Shown: positions 35,951 to 45,322, counted from the stretch's first letter. The stretch: 64,000 nucleotides of DNA from Stagnimonas aquatica (GCF_003730135.1 NZ_RJVO01000010.1:1-64000); one strand, 5' to 3'. Numbers and translations: made by a program. The notes: generated from the sequence alone by a model not told the origin.

Positions 35951-36214
35951 CTAGAAATCAATGCAGCGGCCGTTCTTTTCCCAATCGCCATAACGGGTCG
36001 GATCGGGACCGTCACGGCGGCCACCCAATTCGAGGATGCGGTCGTGCGCCGAGGGAGCGACGGGCTCCGGCTCCGCTTGTTCACTTGCCAGCAATTCATC
36101 GAGGCGGATGACCTCATCGCCTTTACGTGCAACTTGCGGCGGCTGGATGCGAACGGGGCTGGCGGACACGTCTGGGTTGCTGCGGGCAGAGTCGGCGGGC
36201 TGAACAAGCGCCAT
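35951..36214 (-). CDS. DUF1674 protein, SDHAF4-type succinate dehydrogenase assembly factor
   Basis: This 87-residue protein is largely disordered, with a highly conserved C-terminus DPTRYGDWEKNGRCIDF, the hallmark of DUF1674/SDHAF4. In mitochondria SDHAF4 binds flavinylated SdhA and promotes its assembly with SdhB. Its place as the first gene of the sdh unit, 41 bases ahead of sdhC, supports the same role. The start is the ATG at 36212-36214; internal starts are possible because the first half is poorly conserved. It is divergent from ygfZ. Confidence 0.85.
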   Translation of the reverse strand: MALVQPADSARSNPDVSASPVRIQPPQVARKGDEVIRLDELLASEQAEPEPVAPSAHDRILELGGRRDGPDPTRYGDWEKNGRCIDF

Positions 36215-36280
36215 AGTGTGACAAAATCAGCGCCCTGCACGCAATGAAGCGCCGCCCGCAGGCGCTACGACTTTGGCCTG

Positions 36281-37264
36281 ATGACCACTCTGCCCCAGCC
36301 CGAGCCGACCTTCGATCCCGACGCGCTGCTGGCGTCTTTGCCGGGCTTCGCCTGCGGTGAGCTGCCCGACTGGGGGCTGATCCGCGCCGAAGGACCGGAG
36401 GCCATGGCCTTCCTGCAGGCGCAACTCAGCAACGATCTGAACGCCGTCAGCCGCCAGCAGGCGCAGCTTTCTGGCTATTGCAGCGCCAAGGGGCGTCTGC
36501 TGACGGTGCTGACCGTGTCGCGCCTCGACCGCGAGGGCAGCTACGGCCTGGAGCTGCCGACCGAACTGCTGGCCGCCAGCCTCAAGCGGCTGCGCATGTA
36601 TCTGCTGCGCAGCAAGCTGAGCCTGGACGACGTCAGCGCCAGCCTGCCGGCGTTGGCATTGGCCGGTCGCGAAGCCAGCGCGCGCCTGCAGCAACTCGGT
36701 CTGCCGGTGCCGGAGGGTGCACTGGCCTGCGCCTGGGACGGGGATCTGCAGATCAGCCGTCGCCCGGGCGACTGGCCACGGTTTCTGCTGCGCGCGCCGC
36801 CGGAGCGCCTGCACGCACTGCGCAAGCGTCTCGATACCGCCACACCGCTCGACCACCGGCACTGGCACCTCGCCGAGCTGCTGGCCGGGATCCCGGTGGT
36901 GCGCAGCGAAACCGTCGAGCACTTCGTGCCGCAGACCGTGGATCTCGACCTGGCCGGCGGCATCAGCTTCAGCAAGGGCTGCTATCCGGGGCAGGAGATC
37001 GTCGCCCGCGTGCACTACCTGGGCCGCCTCAAGCAGCGCCTGCACCTCGGCTTCTGCGACGCCCCGGCAGCGCCAGGCAGCGCGATCTACGCCGACGGCG
37101 AGAGCGGCCAGGCGGTCGGCGAAGTCATGGACAGCGCGCCGCTGCCCGACGGTCGGCAGGCGCTGGCACTGAGCCTCAACCTCAGCCACGGCGACCACCC
37201 GCGCCTGCATCTCGGCCGCGCCGACGGCCCCCGGCTAAGCGGGCTCCGCCCCAGCCACCGCTGA
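36281..37264 (+). CDS. ygfZ: tRNA-modifying folate-binding protein YgfZ
   Basis: The 327-residue GcvT-fold protein binds folate and supports iron-sulfur enzymes such as MiaB. The family motif SKGCYPGQEIVARVHYLG is present near residue 230. The N-terminal part carries EAMAFLQAQLSNDLNAV and the mid part RLRMYLLRSKLSLDDV. It is divergent from the sdh locus; both relate to iron-sulfur proteins, and the neighbourhood with sdhE/ygfX is also seen in enterobacteria. Confidence 0.93.
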   Translation: MTTLPQPEPTFDPDALLASLPGFACGELPDWGLIRAEGPEAMAFLQAQLSNDLNAVSRQQAQLSGYCSAKGRLLTVLTVSRLDREGSYGLELPTELLAASLKRLRMYLLRSKLSLDDVSASLPALALAGREASARLQQLGLPVPEGALACAWDGDLQISRRPGDWPRFLLRAPPERLHALRKRLDTATPLDHRHWHLAELLAGIPVVRSETVEHFVPQTVDLDLAGGISFSKGCYPGQEIVARVHYLGRLKQRLHLGFCDAPAAPGSAIYADGESGQAVGEVMDSAPLPDGRQALALSLNLSHGDHPRLHLGRADGPRLSGLRPSHR

Positions 37265-37298
37265 TCGCCCGAGCGGGCAACGACCTCCGGCGAGCGGG

Positions 37299-37345
37299 CT
37301 TTTATATTCCATTTTAAAAATATCATCCGATCTACATAGTCTTTT
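37299..37345 (+). promoter_or_regulatory. AT-rich promoter region of the porin gene
   Basis: The 146-base gap before the porin contains an AT-rich tract (37300-37326, including ATTTTAAAAAT) that stands out in this GC-rich genome. It lies about 85-110 bases upstream of the start codon. CysB-type and other activators prefer such tracts, but no consensus can be assigned by eye. A GAGGAG ribosome site precedes the ATG. Confidence 0.4.
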
Positions 37346-37410
37346 ACAGACACATCGCGCCTGTTCATTCTGCCTCCCACTTCAACACCCCAAAACGAGG
37401 AGCCGCGCCG

Positions 37411-38820
37411 ATGTCCCGTCTTTCCCTACCCGCCCGCAGCCTGATCAGCCTGCTGGCCTTTTCCACCTTCGCCGTCAGCAGCCAGGCGCTCGCCGCGGAA
37501 GCGGAACAGGTCGAAACACTGCGCGTGCAGGAGCTGGAGCAGCGCCTGCTGGTGCTGGAGCGCAAGCTGGAAATCCAGAACGAGGAAGCCGCCGCCAAGG
37601 CCAAGGACGCGCCGGTGGTCACCGCCGGTGAGAAGGGCTTCTCGCTGAAGAACGCCAAGGGCGACTACGAGATCAAGTTCAGCGGCCTCGCCCAGATCGA
37701 CGGTCGCTACTTCATCGGCGACGACAGCGCCTTCCGCGACGGCTTCCAGGCCCGCCGCCTGCGTCCGACCATCCAGGGCAACCTGGGCAAGCTGGTGGCC
37801 TTCCGCTTCACCCCGGAATTCGCCGGCTCCGGCTTTGGCGAGGCCAGCGGCAACAGCATCGTTGACGCCTACTTCGACCTGAAGTTCTCGCCCGCCGCCT
37901 CGCTGCGCGTCGGCAAGCAGAAGGGCCCGATCGGCCTGGAGCGCCTGCAGTCCGGCGGCAGCATCGAGCTGATCGAGCGTGGCTTCCCCACCGAGCTGGT
38001 GCCCAACCGTGACCTCGGCGTGGCACTGTTCGGCGAACTGGCGCAGGGCACCGTCAGCTACACCGTCGGCGTGTTCAACGGCACCGCCGATGGCCGCGAC
38101 GTGGCCGCCGCCGACGACGGCCTGAAGGAGTACGAGGGCCGGCTGTTCGTCGAGCCGTTCAAGAACGACTACGGCTTCTTCAAGGGCCTGGGCTTCGGCA
38201 TCGCCGGCAGCACCGGCGTCAAGGACGGCACCGGCGCCAACCTGCTGCCGCGCTACCGCACCCCGGGTCAGAACGTGTTCTTCAACTACGGCGAAACCGC
38301 CGGCGCCACCGGCTACTTCGCCACCGGCAGCCACAACCGCTACGCGCCGCAGGCCTACTTCTACCGCAACAGCCTCGGCCTGCTGGCCGAGTACGTGGCC
38401 TCCGAGCAGACCATCGCCCGCACCAATGGCGGCGCCGAGCAGTCGCTCAGCAACACCGCCTACTCGGTTACCGCCAGCTATGTGCTGACCGGCGAGGACG
38501 CCAGCTTCAAGGGCGTGAAGCCGAGCAAGCCCTACGCCATCGGCGGCGACGGTTTCGGCGCGGTGGAGCTGGTCGCCCGCGTCGGCAACCTGAGCATCGA
38601 CGACGACGCCTTCGTCGGCACCGCCGCGACCCGTCTGGCCAACCCGGATGTCTCCGCGAAGAAGGCCGACAGCTACGGCCTTGGCGTCAACTGGTATCTC
38701 ACGCAGAACGCCAAGCTGAGCGCCGACTACAACGAGACCCGCTTCGAGGGCGGCGCCGCCGCCGGAGCCGACCGCAATACCGAGAAGGCGCTGTTTACCC
38801 GCCTGACCATCCAGTACTAA
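37411..38820 (+). CDS. OprP/OprO-like anion porin
   Basis: A 469-residue outer-membrane beta-barrel protein. A signal peptide (ending at SSQALA near residue 27) is followed by a short coiled-coil ([24 protein letters not shown]). The barrel with alternating strands then begins [15 protein letters not shown], the OprP family opening. [21 protein letters not shown] and [18 protein letters not shown] are further family segments. The terminal residue after LFTRLTIQY is an aromatic, as required for BAM insertion. OprP homologues pass phosphate or polyphosphate. Here the gene leads a sulfate/thiosulfate uptake region, so sulfate-like anions are the likely cargo. Confidence 0.88.
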   Translation: MSRLSLPARSLISLLAFSTFAVSSQALAAEAEQVETLRVQELEQRLLVLERKLEIQNEEAAAKAKDAPVVTAGEKGFSLKNAKGDYEIKFSGLAQIDGRYFIGDDSAFRDGFQARRLRPTIQGNLGKLVAFRFTPEFAGSGFGEASGNSIVDAYFDLKFSPAASLRVGKQKGPIGLERLQSGGSIELIERGFPTELVPNRDLGVALFGELAQGTVSYTVGVFNGTADGRDVAAADDGLKEYEGRLFVEPFKNDYGFFKGLGFGIAGSTGVKDGTGANLLPRYRTPGQNVFFNYGETAGATGYFATGSHNRYAPQAYFYRNSLGLLAEYVASEQTIARTNGGAEQSLSNTAYSVTASYVLTGEDASFKGVKPSKPYAIGGDGFGAVELVARVGNLSIDDDAFVGTAATRLANPDVSAKKADSYGLGVNWYLTQNAKLSADYNETRFEGGAAAGADRNTEKALFTRLTIQY

Positions 38821-38848
38821 GCCGCCCGACGACCGAGTAGCCATAGCC

Positions 38849-39862
38849 ATGAACCGTTTCCGCACCACCCTCACCGCCGTCGCCACCGCGACGGCCCTGC
38901 TGGCCTCCGCCGCCGCTTCCGCCAAGGAGCTGCTGAACGTCAGCTACGACCCCACCCGCGAGTTCTACAAGGAGTTCAACAGCGCCTTCAGCGCCGACTG
39001 GAAGGCCAAGACCGGCGAGAGCCTGGACATCAAGGCCAGCCACGGCGGCTCCGGCAAGCAGGCGCGCGCGGTGATCGACGGCCTGGAGGCCGATGTCGTC
39101 ACCCTCGCGCTCGCCTACGACATCGACAGCATCGCCGAGAAGGGCTCGCTGCTGCCGAAGGACTGGCAGAAGCGCCTGCCCGACAACAGCACGCCCTACA
39201 CCTCCACCATCGTGTTCCTGGTGCGCAAGGGCAATCCCAAGGGCATCAAGGACTGGGGCGATCTGGTCAAGCCGGGCGTCAAGGTCATCACCCCCAACCC
39301 GAAGACCTCGGGTGGCGCGCGCTGGAACTACCTCGCGGCCTGGGGCTGGGCGCTGAAGCAGCCGGGCGGCAGCGAGGCGACGGCCAAGGACTTCGTCACC
39401 AAGCTGTTCAAGAACGTACCCGTGCTCGACACCGGCGCGCGCGGCTCGACCACCACCTTCGTCCAGCGCGGCATCGGTGACGTGCTGCTGGCCTGGGAGA
39501 ACGAGGCCTTCCTGTCGATCAACGAACTGGGGCCGGACAAGTTCGACATCGTCGCGCCCAGCCTGTCGATCCTGGCCGAGCCGCCGGTGACCGTGGTGGA
39601 CAAGAACGTCAGCAAGCACGGCACCCGCAAGGAAGCCGAGGCCTATCTCAACTTCCTGTACTCGCCGACCGGCCAGAAGCTCGCTGCCAAGCACTACTAC
39701 CGCCCGCGCAAGCCCGAACTCGCCGACCCCGCCGACGTGGCGCGCTTCTCCAAGCTGCCGCTGTTCACCCTCGACAGCGTGTTCGGCAGCTGGGCCAAGG
39801 CGCAGAGCACGCACTTCTCTGACGGTGGCGTGTTCGACCAGATCACCGGCGCCGCCAAATAG
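38849..39862 (+). CDS. sbp: periplasmic sulfate-binding protein
   Basis: A 337-residue binding protein with a signal peptide (cut near [10 protein letters not shown]). It closely follows enterobacterial Sbp: [46 protein letters not shown], and [10 protein letters not shown]. The sulfate-contact residues SGG and the Trp of AWENE are kept, so sulfate is the expected ligand. It follows the porin by 28 bases and would deliver sulfate to CysTWA encoded 2.3 kb downstream. Confidence 0.93.
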   Translation: MNRFRTTLTAVATATALLASAAASAKELLNVSYDPTREFYKEFNSAFSADWKAKTGESLDIKASHGGSGKQARAVIDGLEADVVTLALAYDIDSIAEKGSLLPKDWQKRLPDNSTPYTSTIVFLVRKGNPKGIKDWGDLVKPGVKVITPNPKTSGGARWNYLAAWGWALKQPGGSEATAKDFVTKLFKNVPVLDTGARGSTTTFVQRGIGDVLLAWENEAFLSINELGPDKFDIVAPSLSILAEPPVTVVDKNVSKHGTRKEAEAYLNFLYSPTGQKLAAKHYYRPRKPELADPADVARFSKLPLFTLDSVFGSWAKAQSTHFSDGGVFDQITGAAK

Positions 39863-40055
39863 CCAACTTGCCCTCCGCCTGGGCCGTCCCTGGCGCCACC
39901 CGGTCGCAGGAAACCCACCCCGGCCCAGCCATCCATGGCTGGGCGTTCGGCGGAGCCAAGCAGTGCTTGGCTCTGCACCTCACCCTCCACCCCGCTTTCT
40001 TGGGGGTTGCACTTGCAGGGGGGCGGAAACGCCCCCTCTTTTTTAGGACCGAACG
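39863..40055 (+). promoter_or_regulatory. structured leader between sbp and mop
   Basis: This 193-base gap holds a series of hairpins. GCCCAGCCAT/ATGGCTGGGC (39923-39944) has a 2-base centre. GAGCCAAGC/GCTTGGCTC (39953-39973) has a 3-base loop. A C-rich strand (CACCCCGC near 39989-39996) faces two G-rich partners, GGGGGTT near 40002-40008 and the 5' arm of the final terminator. The terminator ends 11 bases before the mop ATG. This looks like an attenuator or riboswitch-type leader; a dispersed intergenic repeat is the alternative. Confidence 0.5.
40018..40044 (+). terminator. Rho-independent terminator immediately upstream of mop
   Basis: GGGGGCG (40019-40025), a GAAA tetraloop and CGCCCCC (40030-40036) are followed by TCTTTTTT. 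The ribosome site AGGA (40045-40048) directly follows the T-run, leaving no room for a promoter between the terminator and mop. Mop expression must therefore read through or be regulated at this site. Confidence 0.85.
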
Positions 40056-40277
40056 ATGAGCCTCACCCGGGTCAACACCCGTAACCAGTTCAAAGGCACC
40101 GTCATCAGCATCCTGCGTGGCGACGTGATGAGCGAAGTGGAGATCGAAACCAGCGCCGGTGTCATCGGCGCGGTGATCACCACCAGCTCGGTCAAGCGCC
40201 TGGGACTGCAAGTGGGCGATTCGGCACTGGCGCTGTTCAAGGCCGCCGACGTGCTGGTGGCCAAGCTCGACGAATAG
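40056..40277 (+). CDS. Mop-type TOBE domain molybdate-binding protein
   Basis: A 73-residue single TOBE/Mop domain. NTRNQFKGTVISILRGDVMSEVEIE and VIGAVITTSSVKRLGLQVGD are the family signature, as in molbindins that store molybdate or tungstate as hexamers. TOBE domains can also bind sulfate-like oxyanions, which may explain its place in a sulfate locus. Its ATG lies 11 bases after a strong terminator with AGGA as ribosome site. The next gene starts 20 bases later. Confidence 0.88.
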   Translation: MSLTRVNTRNQFKGTVISILRGDVMSEVEIETSAGVIGAVITTSSVKRLGLQVGDSALALFKAADVLVAKLDE

Positions 40278-40297
40278 GCGCCACCGGAGAGCCGCCC

Positions 40298-40921
40298 ATG
40301 TGCGTGATCGTCCACAAGCCGCGCGATGCCCGCATCCCGGCCGACCTGCTGGAAGCCTCGCTGCGCCTCAACGCCGACGGCTGGGGCCTGATGGGCTTCG
40401 ATGCCGACGGCGAGCTGGTGGTCGAGCGCCATGCCGAGACCGACGCCGATGCCATCCGGGCGGCGCTCGAGGCCCACCCCGAGGGCGAGCTGGTGCTGCA
40501 TCTGCGCCAGCGCACCCGGGGCAGCAACGAGAAGGTCAACGCCCACCCGTTCAAGATCGCCGACGGCCTGTACCTGATGCACAACGGCACCCTGCCGCTG
40601 GGCGGACGGGTGCCGGGCCGCTCGGATACCTGGCATCTGGTCAACGACCTGCTGCGGCCGCTGCACGGACGCTATCCCGGCCTGCTCGCCGACGAGGTTT
40701 TCCTGCAACTGCTGGAGCTGGGCCTGAAACCGGAGAACAAGGTGGTGCTGCTGGACGCCAAGAACAGCGGGCTGGCGATCCTCAATCGCGCCCACGGAGC
40801 CGAGTTTGAAGGGCTATGGCTGTCCAATACCCGCTGGATCGACCGTAGCCGGCTGCCGCTGGCCGACCCTCCGCAGCCGCAGCAGCGCAGCTATCCGGCA
40901 GACCGGCTCAACTTCGGCTGA
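40298..40921 (+). CDS. class II glutamine amidotransferase-like protein
   Basis: The 207-residue protein begins MCVIVHKP, so Cys2 becomes the N-terminal nucleophile after Met removal. LNADGWGLMGFD, HLRQRTRGS, NAHPF and LMHNGTL correspond to conserved Ntn-amidotransferase blocks. There is no partner synthase domain, so the ammonia acceptor is unknown. Similar stand-alone proteins occur in phages and bacteria. A good GGAGAG ribosome site precedes it. Its location between Mop and a sulfur-oxyanion binding protein suggests co-transcription, but a link to sulfur uptake is not obvious. Confidence 0.75.
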   Translation: MCVIVHKPRDARIPADLLEASLRLNADGWGLMGFDADGELVVERHAETDADAIRAALEAHPEGELVLHLRQRTRGSNEKVNAHPFKIADGLYLMHNGTLPLGGRVPGRSDTWHLVNDLLRPLHGRYPGLLADEVFLQLLELGLKPENKVVLLDAKNSGLAILNRAHGAEFEGLWLSNTRWIDRSRLPLADPPQPQQRSYPADRLNFG

Positions 40922-41027
40922 ACCCAAGCGCAGCGGCATCCCGACACCAACCCGCCTCCCACCCCACCCAATCCGCCGGCCGCCGCACGATGCCCGCCCG
41001 CCGGACTCCAGCCCTTCGGACCCTTCC

Positions 41028-42038
41028 ATGCGCACTCTCAAAACCCTGCTGAAACCGCTACTGATCGTCACCGCCGGCCTGGGCTTCGGCCAGGCTCTGG
41101 CGGCCGAGCCCCTGCTCAATGTCTCCTACGACGTCGCCCGTGGCGTCTACAAGGACTTCAATCCGGCCTTCGCCGCCGACTGGAAGGCCAAGACCGGCCA
41201 GGAGATCAAGATCGAGCAGTCGCACGGCGGCTCCTCCAAGCAGGCACGCGCGGTGATCGACGGCCTGCAGGCCGACGTGGTGACCATGAACAACCCGCTC
41301 GACATCGACGCCATCGCCGAGCGCGCCGGCCTGCTGCCCAAGGACTGGCAGAAGAAGCTGCCCAACAACTCGGCGCCGTCCTGGAGCGCGATCCTGTTCG
41401 TGGTGCGCAAGGGCAACCCCAAGGGCATCAAGGACTGGAACGACCTGGTGAAGCCGGGCGTCAAGCTGGTCATCCCCAACCCCAAGACCTCCGGCAATGG
41501 CCGCTACAGCTATCTGGCCGCCTGGGAATACGCCAAGCGCCAGCCGGGCGGCAGCGAGGCCAGCGCCAAGGACTTCGTCAGCCGTCTGTTCGCCAACGTG
41601 CCGGTGCTCGACACCGGCGGCCGTGGCGCCACCACCACCTTCGCGCAGCGTGACATCGGCGACGTGCTGCTCACCTTCGAGAACGAGGTGCGGCTGATCA
41701 AGGAGGAACTCGGCCCGGAGAAATTCGACGTAGTGATCCCCTCGCTGACCGTGCGCGCCGACAACCCGGTCGCGGTGGTCGAGAAGTACGCCGCGCGCAA
41801 GGGCAACGCCGCGCTCGCCCGGGCCTACCTGGAATACCACTACAGCGACGCCGGCCAGGAGATCTTCGCCAAGAACGACCTGCGCCCCAGCAACGAGGCG
41901 GTCCTGAAGAAGTACGCCGCCAACCTGCCGCCGCTGAACCTGTTCAGCGTCGAACAGTCGTACGGCTCCTGGGCCGCCGCGCAGAAGATCCATTTCGCCG
42001 ACGGCGCGCTGTTCGACCAGATCATCAGCGCCCGCTGA
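41028..42038 (+). CDS. periplasmic sulfate/thiosulfate-binding protein, CysP-like
   Basis: A 336-residue binding protein starting at the ATG 41028 (signal peptide ending at GQALA/AEPLL). It is a distant tandem relative of Sbp at 38849, but its ligand residues follow CysP: PKTSGNGRYSYLAAWE instead of SGGARW, VLDTGGRGATTTFA, and LTFENEV instead of AWENE. Thiosulfate is therefore a likely ligand, with sulfate also possible. The frame is open upstream to 40806, overlapping the amidotransferase gene, and that part is not coding. It precedes cysT by 155 bases. Confidence 0.85.
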   Translation: MRTLKTLLKPLLIVTAGLGFGQALAAEPLLNVSYDVARGVYKDFNPAFAADWKAKTGQEIKIEQSHGGSSKQARAVIDGLQADVVTMNNPLDIDAIAERAGLLPKDWQKKLPNNSAPSWSAILFVVRKGNPKGIKDWNDLVKPGVKLVIPNPKTSGNGRYSYLAAWEYAKRQPGGSEASAKDFVSRLFANVPVLDTGGRGATTTFAQRDIGDVLLTFENEVRLIKEELGPEKFDVVIPSLTVRADNPVAVVEKYAARKGNAALARAYLEYHYSDAGQEIFAKNDLRPSNEAVLKKYAANLPPLNLFSVEQSYGSWAAAQKIHFADGALFDQIISAR

Positions 42039-42123
42039 GCCGAAGCTCCGTCGCACCGGCGGATGCCGTCCGGCCTCGACGGGCAAGAAGCGCATATCGT
42101 TAGAACTTCCTTTCGCCAGGCGA

Positions 42124-42141
42124 GGCCGGCACTTGCCGGCC
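42124..42141. repeat. perfect inverted repeat upstream of cysT
   Basis: GGCCGGCA (42124-42131) and TGCCGGCC (42134-42141) form an 8-bp dyad in the 155-base gap before cysT. It lacks a T-run. It could be a transcription-modulating hairpin that sets the ratio of binding protein to permease, or an operator. Confidence 0.4.
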
Positions 42142-42193
42142 CGCACCATATGCCGAAAATGCCCGGCGACTCACTTTCCTTAGTTACATTCCC

Positions 42194-43030
42194 TTGAACC
42201 CCTTCAAGCCCAAGCAACGCCGAGCCATCCCGGGCTTCGGCCTCACCCTCGGCATCACCCTCAGCTATCTGTCGCTGATCGTGCTGATTCCGCTGGCCGG
42301 CGTTTACTTCAAGGCCGCCGGACTGGGCTGGGACGGCCTGCTGCACACCCTCGGCTCGGCGCGGGTGCTGGCCTCGCTGAAGCTGACCTTCGGCTCGGCG
42401 CTGATCGCCGCCCTGTTCAACGCCTTCTTCGGACTGCTGGTGGCCTGGGTGTTCGTGCGCTACCAGTTTCCCGGCAAGCGCCTGTTCGATGCCTTCATCG
42501 ACCTGCCCTTCGCCCTGCCCACGGCGGTGGCCGGCATTGCCCTCACCGCGCTCTACGCCGGCAATGGCTGGCTCGGCCAGTATCTGGAGCCGCTCGGCAT
42601 CCAGGTCGCCTACCACCCGCTGGGCGTGGTGGTGGCGATGACCTTCATCAGCCTGCCCTTCGTGGTGCGTACCGTCGAACCGGTGCTGGCCGAAGCCGAG
42701 AAGGAGCTGGAAGAAGCCGCCGCCACCCTCGGCGCCGGCCGCTGGATCACGGTGACGCGGGTGATCCTGCCCAGCGTCTGGCCGGCGCTGCTCACCGGCT
42801 TCGCGCTCGCCTTCGCCCGTGCGGTCGGCGAGTACGGCTCGATCATCTTCATTGCCGGCAACATCCCGATGGTGTCGGAAATCACCCCGCTGCTGATCAT
42901 CATCAAGCTGGAGGAGTTCGACTACGCCGGCGCCACCGCCATCGCGGCGGCGATGCTGACGCTGTCCTTCCTGCTGCTGCTGCTGATCAACCTGTTCCAG
43001 GCCTGGACCCGCCGGAGCCGCAACCGATGA
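42194..43030 (+). CDS. cysT: sulfate/thiosulfate ABC transporter permease CysT
   Basis: A 278-residue inner-membrane permease with six transmembrane segments. The EAA loop [21 protein letters not shown] lies near residue 175 and docks Cys[22 protein letters not shown] near residue 98 is typical of CysT. The start is a TTG at 42194-42196; no in-frame ATG or GTG is available that would keep the first helix, and no good ribosome site is visible. It overlaps cysW by 4 bases. Confidence 0.94.
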   Translation: MNPFKPKQRRAIPGFGLTLGITLSYLSLIVLIPLAGVYFKAAGLGWDGLLHTLGSARVLASLKLTFGSALIAALFNAFFGLLVAWVFVRYQFPGKRLFDAFIDLPFALPTAVAGIALTALYAGNGWLGQYLEPLGIQVAYHPLGVVVAMTFISLPFVVRTVEPVLAEAEKELEEAAATLGAGRWITVTRVILPSVWPALLTGFALAFARAVGEYGSIIFIAGNIPMVSEITPLLIIIKLEEFDYAGATAIAAAMLTLSFLLLLLINLFQAWTRRSRNR

Positions 43031-43944
43031 GCCAACCCCGCGACCACTCGCTGCAGGACCCGCCAGCGCTCCCCCCGGAGTTCGGCACCGGACCACTGGT
43101 GCGCAAGAACTCGGCGATCACCGAGCCGGCCTGGGTGCGCTGGCTGCTGATCGGCAGCGCGCTCGGCTTCCTGTCGCTGTTCCTGCTGCTGCCGCTGGCC
43201 TCGGTGTTCACCGAGGCCCTGCGTGACGGCTGGGGTACCTATGTCTCGGCGCTGCGCGAGCCGGACGCCTATTCGGCCGTCAAGCTCACCCTGCTCGCCG
43301 CCGCCATCGCCGTGCCTCTCAACCTCGTGTTCGGCGTCGCCGCCGCCTGGTGCATCGCCAAGTTCGAGTTTCGCGGCAAGCAGTTGCTGATCTCGCTGAT
43401 CGACCTGCCGTTCTCGGTGTCGCCGGTGGTGGCGGGCCTGGTCTACGTGCTGATCTTCGGCGCCCACGGCTGGGCCGGCGGCTGGCTGGCGGAGCACGAC
43501 ATCAAGATCATCTTCGCAGTGCCGGGCATCGCGCTGGCGACCATCTTCGTCACCTTCCCGTTCATCGCCCGCGAACTGATTCCGCTGATGCAGGAGCAGG
43601 GCACCGACGACGAGCAGGCGGCGCTGACCCTGGGTGCCGGCGGCTTTCGCACCTTCTGGCGCGTCACCCTGCCCAATATCAAGTGGGGTCTGCTCTACGG
43701 CGTGCTGCTGTGCAACGCCCGCGCCTTCGGCGAGTTCGGCGCGGTCAGCGTGGTGTCCGGTCACATCCGTGGCCAGACCAACACCCTGCCGCTGCACATC
43801 GAGATTCTCTACAACGAGTACGCCTTCGCCGCCGCCTTCGCCGTGGCCTCGCTGCTCGCCGCCCTGGCGCTGGTGACGCTGGCGCTCAAGACCTTCCTCG
43901 AATGGCGCTACGCCGACCAGCTCGCCGCCGCCCGTCGCCACTGA
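43027..43944 (+). CDS. cysW: sulfate/thiosulfate ABC transporter permease CysW
   Basis: The 305-residue second permease has six transmembrane segments after a 35-residue cytoplasmic N-terminus. The EAA loop [21 protein letters not shown] is near residue 197, and [20 protein letters not shown] near 235 is the CysW signature. The ATGA overlap with cysT implies coupling. It is followed 21 bases later by cysA. Confidence 0.95.
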   Translation: MSQPRDHSLQDPPALPPEFGTGPLVRKNSAITEPAWVRWLLIGSALGFLSLFLLLPLASVFTEALRDGWGTYVSALREPDAYSAVKLTLLAAAIAVPLNLVFGVAAAWCIAKFEFRGKQLLISLIDLPFSVSPVVAGLVYVLIFGAHGWAGGWLAEHDIKIIFAVPGIALATIFVTFPFIARELIPLMQEQGTDDEQAALTLGAGGFRTFWRVTLPNIKWGLLYGVLLCNARAFGEFGAVSVVSGHIRGQTNTLPLHIEILYNEYAFAAAFAVASLLAALALVTLALKTFLEWRYADQLAAARRH

Positions 43945-43965
43945 TTCCACCTGTCCGCCATCGCC

Positions 43966-45090
43966 ATGGAAATTTCCATCCGTAACGTCCGCAAGACCTT
44001 CGCCGCCTTCCCGGCGCTGGCCGGCGTCGATCTCGACATCGCCAGCGGCGAGCTGATCGCCCTGCTTGGCCCCTCGGGCTCGGGCAAGACCACCCTGCTG
44101 CGCGCGCTCGCCGGCCTGGAGCCGATCGACGCCGGCCAGATCAAGTTCGGCGCCAACGACGCCACCCATCTGTCGGTACAGGAACGCCGTGTCGGTTTCG
44201 TGTTTCAGCACTACGCGCTGTTCAAGCACATGACCGTTGAGGACAACATCGGCTTCGGACTGTCGGTGCGCAAAGGCCCTGACAAGCCGGACAAGGCGGC
44301 GATCCGCCAGCGCGCCCAGGAGCTGCTCGAACTGGTGCAGCTCTCCGGCCTCGGCAAGCGCTATCCGGCCCAGCTTTCCGGCGGCCAGAAGCAGCGCGTG
44401 GCGCTGGCGCGCGCGCTTGCCATCGAGCCGCGCGTGCTGCTGCTCGACGAACCCTTCGGCGCCCTCGACGCCAAGGTGCGCAAGGACCTGCGCCGCTGGC
44501 TGCGCGAACTGCACGACAAGACCGGCGTGACCACCGTGTTCGTCACCCACGACCAGGAAGAGGCGCTGGAACTGGCCGACCGGGTGGTGGTGATGAACCG
44601 TGGCCGCATCGAGCAGGTCGGCACCACCGCCGAGGTCTACGAGCAGCCGGCGACGCCCTTCGTGTTCGACTTCCTCGGCAGCGTCAACCGCTTCCGTGGC
44701 GAGGTGCAAGGCGGCAAGCTCAAGATCAACGGCCTGAGCCTCAACACCGACAGCCCGCTGTCCGGTGCGGTGGAGATCTACGTGCGCCCCCACGACCTGC
44801 GCATCGTCGAGGACAGCAGCCCCGGCCTCGACGCCCGCGTCCTGTCGGTACAGCGCACCGGACCCTTCGTCCGCGCCGGCGCCAAGCTGGCGCACGACGG
44901 CACGCGTGTCGACATCGAGCTTTCGCACCTGGACCCGCTCACCGCCGCCCTGGTGCCGGGCGCGCAGCTGCGACTGCTGCCGGCCATCTACGGTCTGTTC
45001 CCACCCGAGGGAGGCGCACCGCTGAAGACCCTGCCGGACGTGGTGGCCAACGCGGTGCCGGAACAGCGCGGCGACCGCGCCCGCGCCTGA
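43966..45090 (+). CDS. cysA: sulfate/thiosulfate ABC transporter ATPase CysA
   Basis: The 374-residue ATPase has Walker [18 protein letters not shown] near residue 33, signature [16 protein letters not shown] near residue 139, Walker [21 protein letters not shown] near 157, and switch His in [16 protein letters not shown]-terminal TOBE-type regulatory domain follows from about residue 240 ([10 protein letters not shown] to LSHLDPL). Together with CysT, CysW and the two binding proteins this forms a complete importer. Confidence 0.96.
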   Translation: MEISIRNVRKTFAAFPALAGVDLDIASGELIALLGPSGSGKTTLLRALAGLEPIDAGQIKFGANDATHLSVQERRVGFVFQHYALFKHMTVEDNIGFGLSVRKGPDKPDKAAIRQRAQELLELVQLSGLGKRYPAQLSGGQKQRVALARALAIEPRVLLLDEPFGALDAKVRKDLRRWLRELHDKTGVTTVFVTHDQEEALELADRVVVMNRGRIEQVGTTAEVYEQPATPFVFDFLGSVNRFRGEVQGGKLKINGLSLNTDSPLSGAVEIYVRPHDLRIVEDSSPGLDARVLSVQRTGPFVRAGAKLAHDGTRVDIELSHLDPLTAALVPGAQLRLLPAIYGLFPPEGGAPLKTLPDVVANAVPEQRGDRARA

Positions 45091-45124
45091 GCGCAACCGC
45101 AACCGCAGGCGATAAACTGCGCGG

Positions 45125-45322
45125 GTGACATTGCCCGCGCTGCCCCCCAGACCCCAACCGCCGCAGGACTACGACTGCTGCGGTGGCGGCTGTGCCGACT
45201 GCGAGCTACGCCTCTACGGCCGCGCGCTGAGCGAATGGAAGAAGCTGGCCGCCGCGCACGAGGCGGCCGTCAGCGGCCACTCTGGATCGGCTGCGCCAGA
45301 ATCCACAGCCCCGCCGCCGTGA
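45125..45322 (+). CDS. small oxidoreductase-like-domain protein
   Basis: The 65-residue protein begins with a GTG at 45125-45127. PPRPQPPQDYDCCGGGCADCELRLYGRALSEW is the oxidoreductase-like domain (PF09791): proline-rich start, CCxxxCxxC cysteines and a YxxxLxxW helix. The function of this family is not established; the cysteines suggest metal or redox binding. Its last 53 bases overlap the convergent membrane-protein gene. Confidence 0.72.
   Translation: MTLPALPPRPQPPQDYDCCGGGCADCELRLYGRALSEWKKLAAAHEAAVSGHSGSAAPESTAPPP

Noticed and set aside
39843-40211. Leftward frame through the mop leader
   Set aside because: It overlaps mop and a terminator in antisense and arises from the palindromic hairpins; no ribosome site or family resemblance.
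42922-45102. A 726-residue leftward frame opposite cysW and cysA
   Set aside because: Antisense shadow with typical His/Gly/Gln/Arg-rich composition; the ABC transporter genes are intact.
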